From Caldicellulosiruptor kronotskyensis 2002 (GTDB lineage: Bacteria > Bacillota > Thermoanaerobacteria > Caldicellulosiruptorales > Caldicellulosiruptoraceae), in the NCBI RefSeq assembly GCF_000166775.1, contig NC_014720.1, forward strand, positions 1,854,501 to 1,918,500: a DNA stretch of 64,000 nt, given 5' to 3'. Below the pieces are notes generated by a model. That model saw only the letters and a program-made list of their open reading frames with translations, made no database searches and was not told where the DNA came from. Of the stretch, positions 10,670 to 18,185 are shown piece by piece. Both the position numbers and the translations under genes were made by a program. Numbering within the stretch: position 1 is the stretch's first letter; each line of letters starts with the position of its first letter.

Positions 10670-11266
10670 TCACTTTTTTGCACCAGGACAAAGCAAAAGC
10701 GGCTGAATTTGCCTGCCAGAAAGTGCTTCAATTATTGTGGGAATGAGAAGAGTGTATTCTGCAACAAGTGAATTTGGCTTTGCCAAAGGGTCATCCTGCC
10801 TAAATGGGACAAAGTAGATATTTTTTGTGTTAAGAAGTGTAGCAATATTCTTGCAGTTAAGACCAAGTGCATCGTTTGTAGATATCGCAACAACCACCGG
10901 TCTTTGATTTCTAAGGTGGGCTTTTGCGCACATAACAGGAGTTTCATCAACAATTCCATTTGCAAACTTGGCGATAAAGTTCCCTGTTGCAGGTGCAACA
11001 ACCATCACATCAAATAGTTTTTTAGGTCCCACAGGTTCTGCTTCTACAATATTTGTTATTGGCGGATTCCCACAAATAGAAACTATTCTCTTCACAAATT
11101 CTTCCGCTTTTCCATAGCGTGTATCGGTTGTCTGTACTTTTTCACTGAATATTGGTGTTATGATTGCACCTTGTTTTTTGAGTTCTTCAATTACAGGTAT
11201 TATTTGGTCAAATGTACAGAACGACCCTGTAATAGCAAACCCAATTTTCAAATTGTTCAAGTCCAC
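10670..11266 (-). CDS. dpaB: Dipicolinate synthase subunit B
   Basis: DpaB (SpoVFB) is the flavoprotein-like partner of DpaA. Together they convert dihydrodipicolinate to dipicolinic acid, the calcium chelator of the spore core. The 198-residue protein has the flavoprotein fold phrases IGFAITGSFCTFDQ at the start and VMVVAPATGNFIAKFANGI in the middle, with PVVVAISTNDALG after it, as in SpoVFB. It follows dpaA by 4 nt and ends at a strong terminator, so the pair is a two-gene operon. It indicates that the organism makes endospores. Confidence 0.95.
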   Translation of the reverse strand: MDLNNLKIGFAITGSFCTFDQIIPVIEELKKQGAIITPIFSEKVQTTDTRYGKAEEFVKRIVSICGNPPITNIVEAEPVGPKKLFDVMVVAPATGNFIAKFANGIVDETPVMCAKAHLRNQRPVVVAISTNDALGLNCKNIATLLNTKNIYFVPFRQDDPLAKPNSLVAEYTLLIPTIIEALSGRQIQPLLLCPGAKK

Positions 11267-11270
11267 TCTA

Positions 11271-12152
11271 TCACCCCCAGATTTCTTCCAGCAAACTCAA
11301 CAGCACCTCAGATATATATTTGGCAGCTGTAACTGGTGCCACCTTGCCAGGAAGAGAAAGCGCATGTACCACTTCAATACCCTTTTCCCTTGCATATTCA
11401 AAGTCTACTCCACCCGGTTTTGAAGCAAGGTCAATTACAAGAGTATCGGCTCTTATCCTATCTATCACTCCTTTTGTAACAACCACAGCAGGAATGGTAT
11501 TAATAATCAAATCCATTTTATTTACATACTCTGCTATATCACACAGGCGGACCGGTAGAAAACCAAATGCTTTGCACCATGTCAAATCTGAGCTTTTTCT
11601 TGAAGCCACATATATATTTGCTTCAAATCCTCTCAAGACCTTAGTAAGGACTTTGCCTATTCTTCCATATCCAAGTATTAAGATATTCGAGGAGTGAAGG
11701 GTAATCGGCATCTTCTCAATTGCAATCATCAAACATCCTTCAACAGTAGGTATTGCGTTCAGAATTGCAAGCTCTTCTTTCTCATAAAGGTCAAAAAATT
11801 TTACACTTTTTTCCCTGCAAAGATTTTTCACACTTTCAGGAATTACACTTGCAATGAGCACAATCTCTTTGCCAGACAGTTTTTCTATTAAACTTTGTAT
11901 CTCTATTGAATGCTGTGAAAGAGGTGCAAATATATGCTTTCCATCCTGTGTGAAGGGAATTGGTCCTATTAATACCTTTGATTTTTCAATAATTTCATCT
12001 AAACTTTTTGCAAAGTTTATATTTGGGCTACTCAGCACTTTGCTTTTATCAGTTGCCCAGAGCAAAATATCAAATCCTTTATCAGCCAAGCTTTCCGCTA
12101 AAATCAAAATCCTTTGGTCCCCACCAATAACACCTATATGTTTTTCCATCAT
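11271..12152 (-). CDS. dpaA: Dipicolinate synthase subunit A
   Basis: DpaA (SpoVFA) is the dehydrogenase subunit of dipicolinate synthase in the mother cell. It opens with a family N-terminal domain (HIGVIGGDQRILILAESLAD) and has a central NAD(P)-binding Rossmann motif ILGYGRIGKVLTKVL at about residue 155. Later phrases such as DLIINTIPAVV and VHALSLPGKVAPVTAA are typical. The start is one of two adjacent ATGs after GAGGGATA. A sigma-K-like promoter precedes it, which fits late mother-cell expression. Confidence 0.95.
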   Translation of the reverse strand: MMEKHIGVIGGDQRILILAESLADKGFDILLWATDKSKVLSSPNINFAKSLDEIIEKSKVLIGPIPFTQDGKHIFAPLSQHSIEIQSLIEKLSGKEIVLIASVIPESVKNLCREKSVKFFDLYEKEELAILNAIPTVEGCLMIAIEKMPITLHSSNILILGYGRIGKVLTKVLRGFEANIYVASRKSSDLTWCKAFGFLPVRLCDIAEYVNKMDLIINTIPAVVVTKGVIDRIRADTLVIDLASKPGGVDFEYAREKGIEVVHALSLPGKVAPVTAAKYISEVLLSLLEEIWG

Positions 12153-12188
12153 TATCCCTCTTTTTTTGTTCTTGCTGCAAAGCTAATA

Positions 12189-12216
12189 TAATCTATGTAT
12201 TAATTTCAAAAAAGGT
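12189..12216 (-). promoter_or_regulatory. Candidate sigma-K promoter of dpaAB
   Basis: The minus strand reads AC, 17 nt, then CATAGATTA (complement of 12189-12197, AC at 12215-12216). This fits the sigma-K pattern AC-N16/17-CATANNNTA. It is about 37 nt before the dpaA start. The short motif could occur by chance, but its position before a mother-cell gene supports it. Confidence 0.5.
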
Positions 12217-12224
12217 GCTTGGAC

Positions 12225-12254
12225 AAAAAAATAAAAGCCACTTTTAGTGGCTTT
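12225..12254 (-). terminator. Intrinsic terminator after yraN
   Basis: AAAGCCACT-AAA-AGTGGCTTT-type hairpin followed on the minus strand by TTTATTTTTTT. It ends the rnhB-ylqG-ylqH-yraN string. Confidence 0.85.
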
Positions 12255-12274
12255 CTATCTCTCTCAATCTTTTT

Positions 12275-12634
12275 TTAAAATGCATCTTTGATAAGATTTA
12301 TTTTAGTTACATTATTTTTGCCATCTATAAATATCTCCACAACATCAAATCTGTACAAATACTTATCTTGCGAAAGATGGTATGCAATGAAATACTCAGC
12401 AACCTTTTTTATGTGAAGCTGTTTTTTAAAGTTGACAGATTCTGAAGGCAAACCAAATTTCAAGCTCTTCCTTGTTTTTACCTCAACAAATACAATTGTC
12501 TTGCCTTCTTTTGCTATTATGTCAATTTCGCCAAGCCTGCATCGAAAGTTGGTTCTCAAAATCTCATATCCCTGTTTCTTTAAAAAATCAACCGCCAAAT
12601 CCTCACCAAATCTTCCCACCTGTTTTAAATTCAT
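12275..12634 (-). CDS. yraN: YraN/UPF0102 family nuclease-like protein
   Basis: The protein belongs to the small YraN (UPF0102) family, which has a restriction-endonuclease-like fold with the core E-x-D-x-I ... FVEVKTR. Here it reads CRLGEIDIIAKEGKTIVFVEVKTRK, keeping the catalytic-type E, D, E and K. Its cellular substrate is unknown. I chose the ATG at 12632-12634 (MNLKQVGRFGED), with GGAG 12 nt upstream; an earlier ATG at 12650-12652 lies inside the end of the upstream FlhB-like gene. The gene ends the operon before a terminator. Its usual genomic neighbour is rnhB, as here. Confidence 0.92.
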   Translation of the reverse strand: MNLKQVGRFGEDLAVDFLKKQGYEILRTNFRCRLGEIDIIAKEGKTIVFVEVKTRKSLKFGLPSESVNFKKQLHIKKVAEYFIAYHLSQDKYLYRFDVVEIFIDGKNNVTKINLIKDAF

Positions 12635-12638
12635 TTTT

Positions 12639-12917
12639 TTACTTTGCTCCATTCTTACTAATTTTATCAAGATACCCAATGAAAACTAATATCTGCGCAA
12701 TAACCTCATACAAGTCTTCCGGAATATACTCCTGAAGCTCTAAATTAAATAGCTTTTCTGCCACCTTTTGGTCTTCATATACAGGAATATCTTCTTGTTT
12801 TGCTTTCTCTATAATCCTTTCGGCAACATAACCTTTTCCTTTTGCAATGATTTTTGGTGCTATATCTTCAAGGTCATACTTTATAGCCACAGCTTTTTTT
12901 AACTTCTTCTTATTCAT
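12639..12917 (-). CDS. FlhB C-terminal-like protein (YlqH type)
   Basis: This 92-residue protein looks like the cytoplasmic C-terminal domain of the flagellar export switch FlhB, without its membrane part. It has AVAIKYDLEDIAPKIIAKG and a helical segment ending IPVYEDQKVAEKLFNLEL. The NPTH autocleavage motif of true FlhB is absent. In Bacillus the stand-alone homologue YlqH sits next to rnhB and ylqG, the same context as here. Its role is not established; export-related function is only an inference from homology. It starts 4 nt after the upstream gene. Confidence 0.8.
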   Translation of the reverse strand: MNKKKLKKAVAIKYDLEDIAPKIIAKGKGYVAERIIEKAKQEDIPVYEDQKVAEKLFNLELQEYIPEDLYEVIAQILVFIGYLDKISKNGAK

Positions 12918-12921
12918 TATC

Positions 12922-14334
12922 TCACACCTTCAAATCAAGCCTGCTTAAAGTATTATCAAATATCAAATAGTCGAACGCAAGAGAAGAATTAGAGGTTTGG
13001 TCTATCTTGTATTCAATATCAAGTTTATACCCATTTTCTTTTAGAAGCTCTAAGAGCTTCTGCTGGTTTTCTCTTATCAAATTCAGAGTTGACAGCCTTT
13101 CACAAACTATGATTGATTTGAAACTACCTTGGGAAACCTTTTTAACATAAATGCCTATTGTCCCAATGTTCTGGGTTGCCAATTTTAGCATAATGGAATT
13201 TGCTTTGAAGTTTGAAACTCCCTTCTTTTTGTTAACAAAAACTGAAATTTCATATTGGTGGTTATTAAGCTCATACTTGAGATTAAGAATATTCATGTAA
13301 AAGGTATCAAAATCAAGTGTGGTTTGCTGGTTTTGATTTGAGTTCATCTTCTCCAGCAACTGAAACATCTTTTGTTCTGAAAACTCTTTGTGAGAGTCAG
13401 TTATCTTGAAAAGTAAGAATTCCTCTTTCTTATTCAAAGTAATATCTTGATTTTTAACTTCTTCTTTATTTTGAAATCTTTCAAAAATCTCTTTAATCTT
13501 CTCCACAAACCTTATAAATTCACTTTTTTCTTTTATAAATTCCTCTTTTGACAAAGGCTTTTTAGAAAAAATCAAGCCCAGAAAAGCAAATAAGTCATTT
13601 TCATTATCTATTTTAACATCAAACTTTCCTATATGATCATTTAACATACTTTTAAAAAAATCCTTCATGAAATTCTTCTGAGGAACAAAAATCAATCCTT
13701 CCCCTTTTTCGAATACCACTATAAAACTCTCACTTTTGTAGTCAGAAAATTTCAGCTTTTCCAATATCCTATTTTCATTTTGACTTCCCAAAAAAACCTC
13801 TTTTCTAAATTCAAAGGTTTTATCAGACAACTTCAAAAAGACATTTTCATCATTTTCAATTTCCAAAGAAGCAACAAACATTTTTTCTTTCTCTGCAAAC
13901 TCCAAAAACTCAGCTGTAAACCTATCTTTAGGAATAGTAAAAATCTCTTCTTTTGCATTTTGTGCAAGGTCAAACACGTTATTTAACTTTACAGCATCGA
14001 AGGTTTTAAATAAAGTCTCTTCATGTAGTTTATTTTCAAAGTAAGATATACTATTAAAATTTTCTTGTCTATAAACAACCTCCTTTATCTTGAATGTAAG
14101 CTTGCCATCTTCCCACACAGGATTTGCAAGACGCACCCTGTCACCTGGATTGAAAAAAAATGAGGAGCTATTTTGAGCTAAAATTGTTTTTGAACCTACA
14201 TTCAGAATAAGTCTATCTCCTTCGACCCCGACAACCTCAGCGTCAAATTCTTTTTCTTGATTGCCAAAAAGGTTAAGTATCTCTTTTATGTTATTTTGTT
14301 TTAAGAAGGTTATGAGATTATTTGTATAATTCAT
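12922..14334 (-). CDS. Large Lys/Glu-rich protein, YlqG-like, possible FliK-like C-terminus
   Basis: This 470-residue protein has no signal peptide or membrane helix and is rich in Lys, Glu, Phe and Asn. Its N-terminus holds an OB-like stretch (VVGVEGDRLILNVGSKTILA, then FNPGDRVRLANP). The last 120 residues (YEISVFVNKKKGVSNFKA through GSFKSIIVCERLSTLNL) resemble flagellar hook-length control C-terminal domains. It sits between rnhB and the FlhB-like gene, the place of ylqG in Bacillus. The FliK/FlhB-like pairing suggests a remnant or relative of an export-switch pair. The function is unknown and the family call comes mainly from context. Confidence 0.6.
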   Translation of the reverse strand: MNYTNNLITFLKQNNIKEILNLFGNQEKEFDAEVVGVEGDRLILNVGSKTILAQNSSSFFFNPGDRVRLANPVWEDGKLTFKIKEVVYRQENFNSISYFENKLHEETLFKTFDAVKLNNVFDLAQNAKEEIFTIPKDRFTAEFLEFAEKEKMFVASLEIENDENVFLKLSDKTFEFRKEVFLGSQNENRILEKLKFSDYKSESFIVVFEKGEGLIFVPQKNFMKDFFKSMLNDHIGKFDVKIDNENDLFAFLGLIFSKKPLSKEEFIKEKSEFIRFVEKIKEIFERFQNKEEVKNQDITLNKKEEFLLFKITDSHKEFSEQKMFQLLEKMNSNQNQQTTLDFDTFYMNILNLKYELNNHQYEISVFVNKKKGVSNFKANSIMLKLATQNIGTIGIYVKKVSQGSFKSIIVCERLSTLNLIRENQQKLLELLKENGYKLDIEYKIDQTSNSSLAFDYLIFDNTLSRLDLKV

Positions 14335-14345
14335 ACTTTTTCACC

Positions 14346-14966
14346 TTAAAGAGAAAGAATATTTTTTAAAAACGAAATCCTGTGAATTTCGCATGGACCA
14401 TATTTTTGCAGAATCTCTATGTGCTCCTTTGTGCCGTATCCTTTGTGTTTTTCAAATTTATAGAGTGGGTACTTTGAAGAAATCTCTACTATAAATCTAT
14501 CCCTTGAAACCTTTGCTAAGATTGACGCACAGGCAATAGAGTAGGATTTTTTATCACCTTTTATGATAGCCCTTTGATTAAAGCTCAGGTTCGGAATTTT
14601 ATAACCATCCACTAACACTATGTCGGGCTCAATTTTTAAGTTTTCAATAGCATTTTTCATAGCCAAAAAAGTTGCATTGTTTATGTTTATCTCATCTATG
14701 ACTTTGCTGTCTACCATCGCAACAGAATACGCTATACTCTCTTTTATTATCTCTTCAAAGAGTTTTTCTCTCTTTTTAGGAGTCAGCTTTTTTGAATCTC
14801 TCACACCTTCAATTATCCTTTTTCTGTCCATAACAACTGCTGCAGCAAAAACAGGTCCTGCCAAAGGGCCTCTTCCTGCCTCATCAACTCCACAAATAAA
14901 TCTGTAACCTTCATTCAAAAGCTTTTCTTCTATTTCAAAATAGTTTTCATCTTCTGACAACCTCAT
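14346..14966 (-). CDS. rnhB: Ribonuclease HII
   Basis: RNase HII cuts RNA in RNA/DNA hybrids and removes single misincorporated ribonucleotides. Catalytic landmarks are ICGVDEAGRGPLAGPVFAA (first Asp-Glu pair, about residue 24), SKKLTPKKRE, VLVDGYKIP and the last acidic region SILAKVSRD. Length is normal at about 206. The start overlaps the rbgA 3' end by 20 nt and follows GGAGG, so translation is probably coupled. The start could be the ATG at 14964-14966 or the TTG one codon before it. Confidence 0.96.
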   Translation of the reverse strand: MRLSEDENYFEIEEKLLNEGYRFICGVDEAGRGPLAGPVFAAAVVMDRKRIIEGVRDSKKLTPKKREKLFEEIIKESIAYSVAMVDSKVIDEININNATFLAMKNAIENLKIEPDIVLVDGYKIPNLSFNQRAIIKGDKKSYSIACASILAKVSRDRFIVEISSKYPLYKFEKHKGYGTKEHIEILQKYGPCEIHRISFLKNILSL

Positions 14967-15795
14967 CAAGTGTTATCCTCCCAATCCTTCCTTTTCTCAA
15001 ATCGTCCAAAAACATTGTTGCTGCTTTAAGAGTATCAATCCTACCCTCTTTGAGTATACATCCTCTCTTCTTTCCTATTTCTGTTAGGTACTCTTCCTCC
15101 GAAAGGGTGGAAAAATCGATTAAATACTTGGTATTCAAGAGGTGAGAATACCTTTCTTTTATCATTCCAATTGTTTTCTTTGCAACAAGTTCTTTGTCAA
15201 AGAGGTCCTCTTTAATACTACCTATCGCACAAAGCTTTATAGCAACATTGTCATCTTCAAGCTTTGGCACAAGTATTCCAGGGGTGTCGAGCATTTCAAA
15301 ATAGTCGTTGATTTTTATCCACTGTTTTGCCCTTGTAACACCAGGCCTGTCACCTGTTCTTGCCTTGGCTGAGTTTGTTATCTTGTTTATAAGTGTCGAC
15401 TTTCCGACATTTGGTATACCAAGTACCCCAAATCTTATAATTTTCTTTCTTCCTTTTTGTTTTGCCTCTTCAATCTTGTCTTTTAATAAATTTTCGGCTA
15501 TTTTCAATATATTCTTTACGTTTGTACCTTTCAAAGAATCAATGCACACAGCAACCTGGTTATTTTCCTGAAAATACTTTACAAATTCTTGGTTTTTTGT
15601 TTCGTCGGCTAAATCTGATTTGTTCAGAACATAGATTTTAGGCTTATCTTTTATTAAGCTTTCTAATTGTTCGTTTCTGGAACTCAAAGGCGCTCTCGCA
15701 TCAAGTAAAATTAGATACAAATCAATATACTTGTTTAGATCTAAAATTTCTCTTTTTGCCTTTTGCATATGTCCAGGATACCACTGAACGATCAA
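14947..15795 (-). CDS. rbgA: Ribosome biogenesis GTPase RbgA (YlqF)
   Basis: RbgA is a circularly permuted GTPase needed for late assembly of the 50S subunit. The permuted motif order is visible: G4 (YVLNKSDLA) comes first, followed by G1 (GIPNVGKSTLINK), then G3 (EMLDTPGIL). The N-terminus WYPGHMQKAKREI is the family signature. The start is a TTG 9 nt after GGAGG. It follows rplS but is separated from it by an intrinsic terminator, so expression depends on read-through or a promoter I could not place. Confidence 0.96.
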   Translation of the reverse strand: MIVQWYPGHMQKAKREILDLNKYIDLYLILLDARAPLSSRNEQLESLIKDKPKIYVLNKSDLADETKNQEFVKYFQENNQVAVCIDSLKGTNVKNILKIAENLLKDKIEEAKQKGRKKIIRFGVLGIPNVGKSTLINKITNSAKARTGDRPGVTRAKQWIKINDYFEMLDTPGILVPKLEDDNVAIKLCAIGSIKEDLFDKELVAKKTIGMIKERYSHLLNTKYLIDFSTLSEEEYLTEIGKKRGCILKEGRIDTLKAATMFLDDLRKGRIGRITLDEVVRR

Positions 15796-15824
15796 AGCAA
15801 AAATCCTCCTCTTTTTGTTGTAAA

Positions 15825-15864
15825 TATAAAAAAGAGACTAAGCTTTTTTAAGCATTAGTCTCTT
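15825..15864 (-). terminator. Intrinsic terminator overlapping the rplS stop codon
   Basis: On the minus strand AAGAGACTAA, a loop, then TTAGTCTCTT is followed by TTTTTAT. The ascending arm contains the last rplS codons, so the terminator would compete with the terminating ribosome. Confidence 0.85.
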
Positions 15865-16234
15865 CGGTATTGTTATTTTCTTTATCTGGTTGCTGAACAA
15901 GTTCCTTAATTTTTGCAGCCTTACCTATCTTTTCTCTGATGTAATAGAGTTTTGCTCTTCTTACTTTACCTCTTCTTATAACTTCAATCTTCTCAAGCCT
16001 CGGTGAGTGAAGAGGGAATACTCTTTCAACACCAATACCATATGAAATTCTTCTGACTGTGAAAGTTTCCGAAAGTCCTTTTCCTCTTCTTTTTATGACA
16101 AGCCCTTCGAAAGCTTGCACTCTTTCTCTTCCACCTTCAATAACCTTAAAGTAAACTCTTACTGTGTCGCCAGGTTTGAAATCAGGAATATCTTTTCTTA
16201 GCATTTCGCTTTCAATCTCTCTAATTATATCCAT
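15848..16234 (-). CDS. rplS: Ribosomal protein L19
   Basis: L19 lies at the 30S-50S interface. The protein has the family core [32 protein letters not shown] and [18 protein letters not shown], then [20 protein letters not shown]. The acidic C-terminal extension (about 15 residues after the core) is longer than in many L19 proteins but not unusual. It has its own promoter behind trmD and a leader of roughly 100 nt. Its stop codon lies in a terminator stem. Confidence 0.97.
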   Translation of the reverse strand: MDIIREIESEMLRKDIPDFKPGDTVRVYFKVIEGGRERVQAFEGLVIKRRGKGLSETFTVRRISYGIGVERVFPLHSPRLEKIEVIRRGKVRRAKLYYIREKIGKAAKIKELVQQPDKENNNTEETNA

Positions 16235-16335
16235 CTTTCACTTTCCCTCCTTCCAGCAAATAAGGATGTTCTTGCAAACCGTGTTTGCAGAGGACCATGT
16301 ACTTTACTCACAATAAAAAAGCCCAAAAATGAACA
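16235..16335 (-). ncRNA. rplS 5' leader with a 7-bp hairpin (possible ribosomal-protein leader)
   Basis: Between the rplS promoter and its start the RNA would contain TGCAAAC-acg-GTTTGCA (complement of 16273-16289), a perfect 7-bp stem, then the Shine-Dalgarno GGAGGG. L19 leaders that act in autoregulation are known in Firmicutes. Whether this one belongs to that family was not tested. Confidence 0.4.
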
Positions 16336-16341
16336 TGTGTA

Positions 16342-16370
16342 ATTATAACACAATTTTTTGCGTCTCACAA
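16342..16370 (-). promoter_or_regulatory. rplS promoter inside the trmD 3' end
   Basis: TTGTGA (complement of 16365-16370), 17 nt, then TATAAT (complement of 16342-16347), with an upstream TG giving an extended -10. It overlaps the last codons of trmD and would start a transcript just before rplS. Confidence 0.75.
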
Positions 16371-17086
16371 TATTTTATTAAAAATTCTCTGTCTTCGTTG
16401 GTTAGCTCAAAATTTTCAAGCAAATCAGGTCTGTTTTTTATTGTTTTCAGTAAACTCTGATACCTTCTCCACTTTCTTATCTTCTCATGGTCTCCACACA
16501 AAAGTATCTCAGGAACCTTTTTCCCTCTGAACTCAGCCGGTCTTGTATACTGCGGATATTCCAAAAACCCTGTTGAAAAACTCTCTTCTTGAGCTGACTT
16601 TTCTTCAATGACACCCTTTACAAGCCGTGAAACTGAGTCAATCACCACAAGTGCAGCATACTCTCCTCCAGTTAAAACATAGTCTCCTATAGAAATCTCA
16701 TCTGTCACAATCATGTCAATTACTCTCTGGTCAATTCCTTCATAGTGCCCACATATTATTACAATCTCTTTTTCTTTTGACAGCTGCTCTGCATAGCGCT
16801 GAGTGTATGTTTTGCCTTGAGGTGTAAGATAAATAACTCTGTGAGGTTTGGCTGGTTTTATACTCTCATATGCATCAATTATTGGCTGAGCAGTCATAAC
16901 CATTCCAAACCCGCCGCCGTATGGATAGTCATCTGTCCTCTTGTGCTTGTTCATAGTAAAATCTCGTATATTAATTGCCTCTATCTTTATCAACCCTTTT
17001 TGCTGAGCTCTTTTTAATATGCTGTAGTTTGTCGCAGACAAAATTATTTCTGGAAATAAAGTTAGAACTTTGAATACCATTTTCAA
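16343..17086 (-). CDS. trmD: tRNA (guanine-N1)-methyltransferase
   Basis: TrmD methylates G37 of tRNAs that read CNN and CGG codons and prevents frameshifting. The trefoil-knot SAM-binding region is intact: [14 protein letters not shown] and [20 protein letters not shown]. The N-terminal LTLFPEI and the tail [11 protein letters not shown] are typical. Length is normal at 247. It overlaps the rimM stop, and the best-spaced start is TTG at 17084-17086 after AAGGG, with an ATG two codons later as the alternative. Confidence 0.97.
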   Translation of the reverse strand: MKMVFKVLTLFPEIILSATNYSILKRAQQKGLIKIEAINIRDFTMNKHKRTDDYPYGGGFGMVMTAQPIIDAYESIKPAKPHRVIYLTPQGKTYTQRYAEQLSKEKEIVIICGHYEGIDQRVIDMIVTDEISIGDYVLTGGEYAALVVIDSVSRLVKGVIEEKSAQEESFSTGFLEYPQYTRPAEFRGKKVPEILLCGDHEKIRKWRRYQSLLKTIKNRPDLLENFELTNEDREFLIKYCETQKIVL

Positions 17087-17592
17087 TCTAACAACCCTTC
17101 AACAACCTTTATTTTCATATATCCCTCTTCGATATTAACCTCTTTTACAATCTCTTTCAAGGCAGGAATCAGTATGTCTTTCTTTCCTATATAGCTGTCG
17201 CAAATGTAAACATCGTTGCTTCCGGTTTTTAAAACATCCTTTATTCTACCCAGTTTTCTGCCATCTAAATCATACACCTCAAGTCCAATGATATCGCATA
17301 TAAAATAAGCATCCTTTGGCAGTTTTTTGGCTCTTTCTCTTTCTATAACTATATACTTGTTTTTCAGCTTTTGTGCTTCATCTATGCAGGAAATTTCCTT
17401 GAATTTAATAATCACAACATTATCTTTTACTCTATACCTCTCAATTGTGAGCTTTGTTGAAAGGTTGTCTTCCAAAAGAACATATTCAAGCTCAGAAAAC
17501 CTATCAACTTCATCTGTAAGAGGTATTACCTTCACTTCACCTTTGAGTCCAAAAGTATTTACAATCTTGCCTACCTGGAGGTACTTATACAT
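17083..17592 (-). CDS. rimM: 16S rRNA processing protein RimM
   Basis: RimM helps mature the 30S head by binding S19. The protein has the family opening [21 protein letters not shown] and a PRC-barrel C-terminal domain with [20 protein letters not shown] and [19 protein letters not shown]. It lies between the KH-domain gene and trmD, its usual place. Its Shine-Dalgarno AAAGGAGG begins directly after the U-tract of an intrinsic terminator, so its expression is likely lower than that of rpsP. Confidence 0.96.
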   Translation of the reverse strand: MYKYLQVGKIVNTFGLKGEVKVIPLTDEVDRFSELEYVLLEDNLSTKLTIERYRVKDNVVIIKFKEISCIDEAQKLKNKYIVIERERAKKLPKDAYFICDIIGLEVYDLDGRKLGRIKDVLKTGSNDVYICDSYIGKKDILIPALKEIVKEVNIEEGYMKIKVVEGLLD

Positions 17593-17605
17593 AGTCTACC
17601 TCCTT

Positions 17606-17643
17606 TTTAAAAAAGAGTTAGGCAAGATACGCCTAACTCTTTT
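17606..17643 (-). terminator. Intrinsic terminator between ylqC/khpA and rimM
   Basis: On the minus strand AGAGTTAGGC, a 7-nt loop, then GCCTAACTCT is followed by TTTTTT. The ascending arm begins at the stop codon of the KH gene. It would reduce transcription from ffh-rpsP into rimM-trmD. Confidence 0.9.
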
Positions 17644-17875
17644 ATTGTAAAATCTCAACTATAACTCTCTTGTTGTCTTTGTTTGCTGCAGCTCTGACAA
17701 CTGTTCTTATAGCTCTTGCTATTCTTCCCTGCTTGCCAATGACCTTTCCCATATCTTCAGGAGCAACTTTAAGCTCAATAATTACTGACTGCTCACCGTG
17801 AATTTCGCTTACCTTTACCTGGTCTGGATTGTCAACAAGAGATTTTGCTATGACTTCAACTAAATCTTTTAGCAT
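17642..17875 (-). CDS. khpA: KH-domain RNA-binding protein KhpA (YlqC)
   Basis: This 77-residue protein is a single KH domain with the GxxG-type loop in MGKVIGKQGRIARAIRTVVRA. In Gram-positive bacteria KhpA pairs with KhpB and affects cell division and RNA metabolism. It begins about 30 nt after rpsP, its standard location, and ends in the stem of an intrinsic terminator. Confidence 0.93.
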   Translation of the reverse strand: MLKDLVEVIAKSLVDNPDQVKVSEIHGEQSVIIELKVAPEDMGKVIGKQGRIARAIRTVVRAAANKDNKRVIVEILQ

Positions 17876-17903
17876 GACAAGCTACCCCTCCTTTTAAAAT
17901 GTT

Positions 17904-18149
17904 TTATTCAATTACTCCAGCTTTTTTAAGCAGAATTTTAACAGTATCTGTTGGCTGAGCACCGTATGATAACCATTTTTTTGCCTTTTCAACATCAACT
18001 TTGATGTCAGCAGGATTCTTCAAAGGATTGTAATAGCCAATTTCATCAATTGTTTTTCCATCTCTCGGTGTGCGTGAATCTGCAATAACAATTCTATAAA
18101 AAGGATTGTTCTTTGCACCCATTCTCTTGAGTCTTATTCTTACTGCCAC
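17904..18149 (-). CDS. rpsP: Ribosomal protein S16
   Basis: S16 is a small-subunit assembly protein. The sequence starts [20 protein letters not shown], followed by [20 protein letters not shown], as expected, and the length (81) is normal. It lies between ffh and the KH gene. An AGGAGG-type Shine-Dalgarno precedes the ATG. Confidence 0.98.
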   Translation of the reverse strand: MAVRIRLKRMGAKNNPFYRIVIADSRTPRDGKTIDEIGYYNPLKNPADIKVDVEKAKKWLSYGAQPTDTVKILLKKAGVIE

Positions 18150-18185
18150 TTCAAAATCACCTCCTCTTTTAAATTTTTTGATGTA

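Noticed and set aside
12639-14334. Functional flagellar FliK-FlhB pair
   Set aside because: The FlhB-like protein lacks membrane helices and the NPTH cleavage site, and no other flagellar genes are nearby; the pair fits the YlqG-YlqH genes beside rnhB better.
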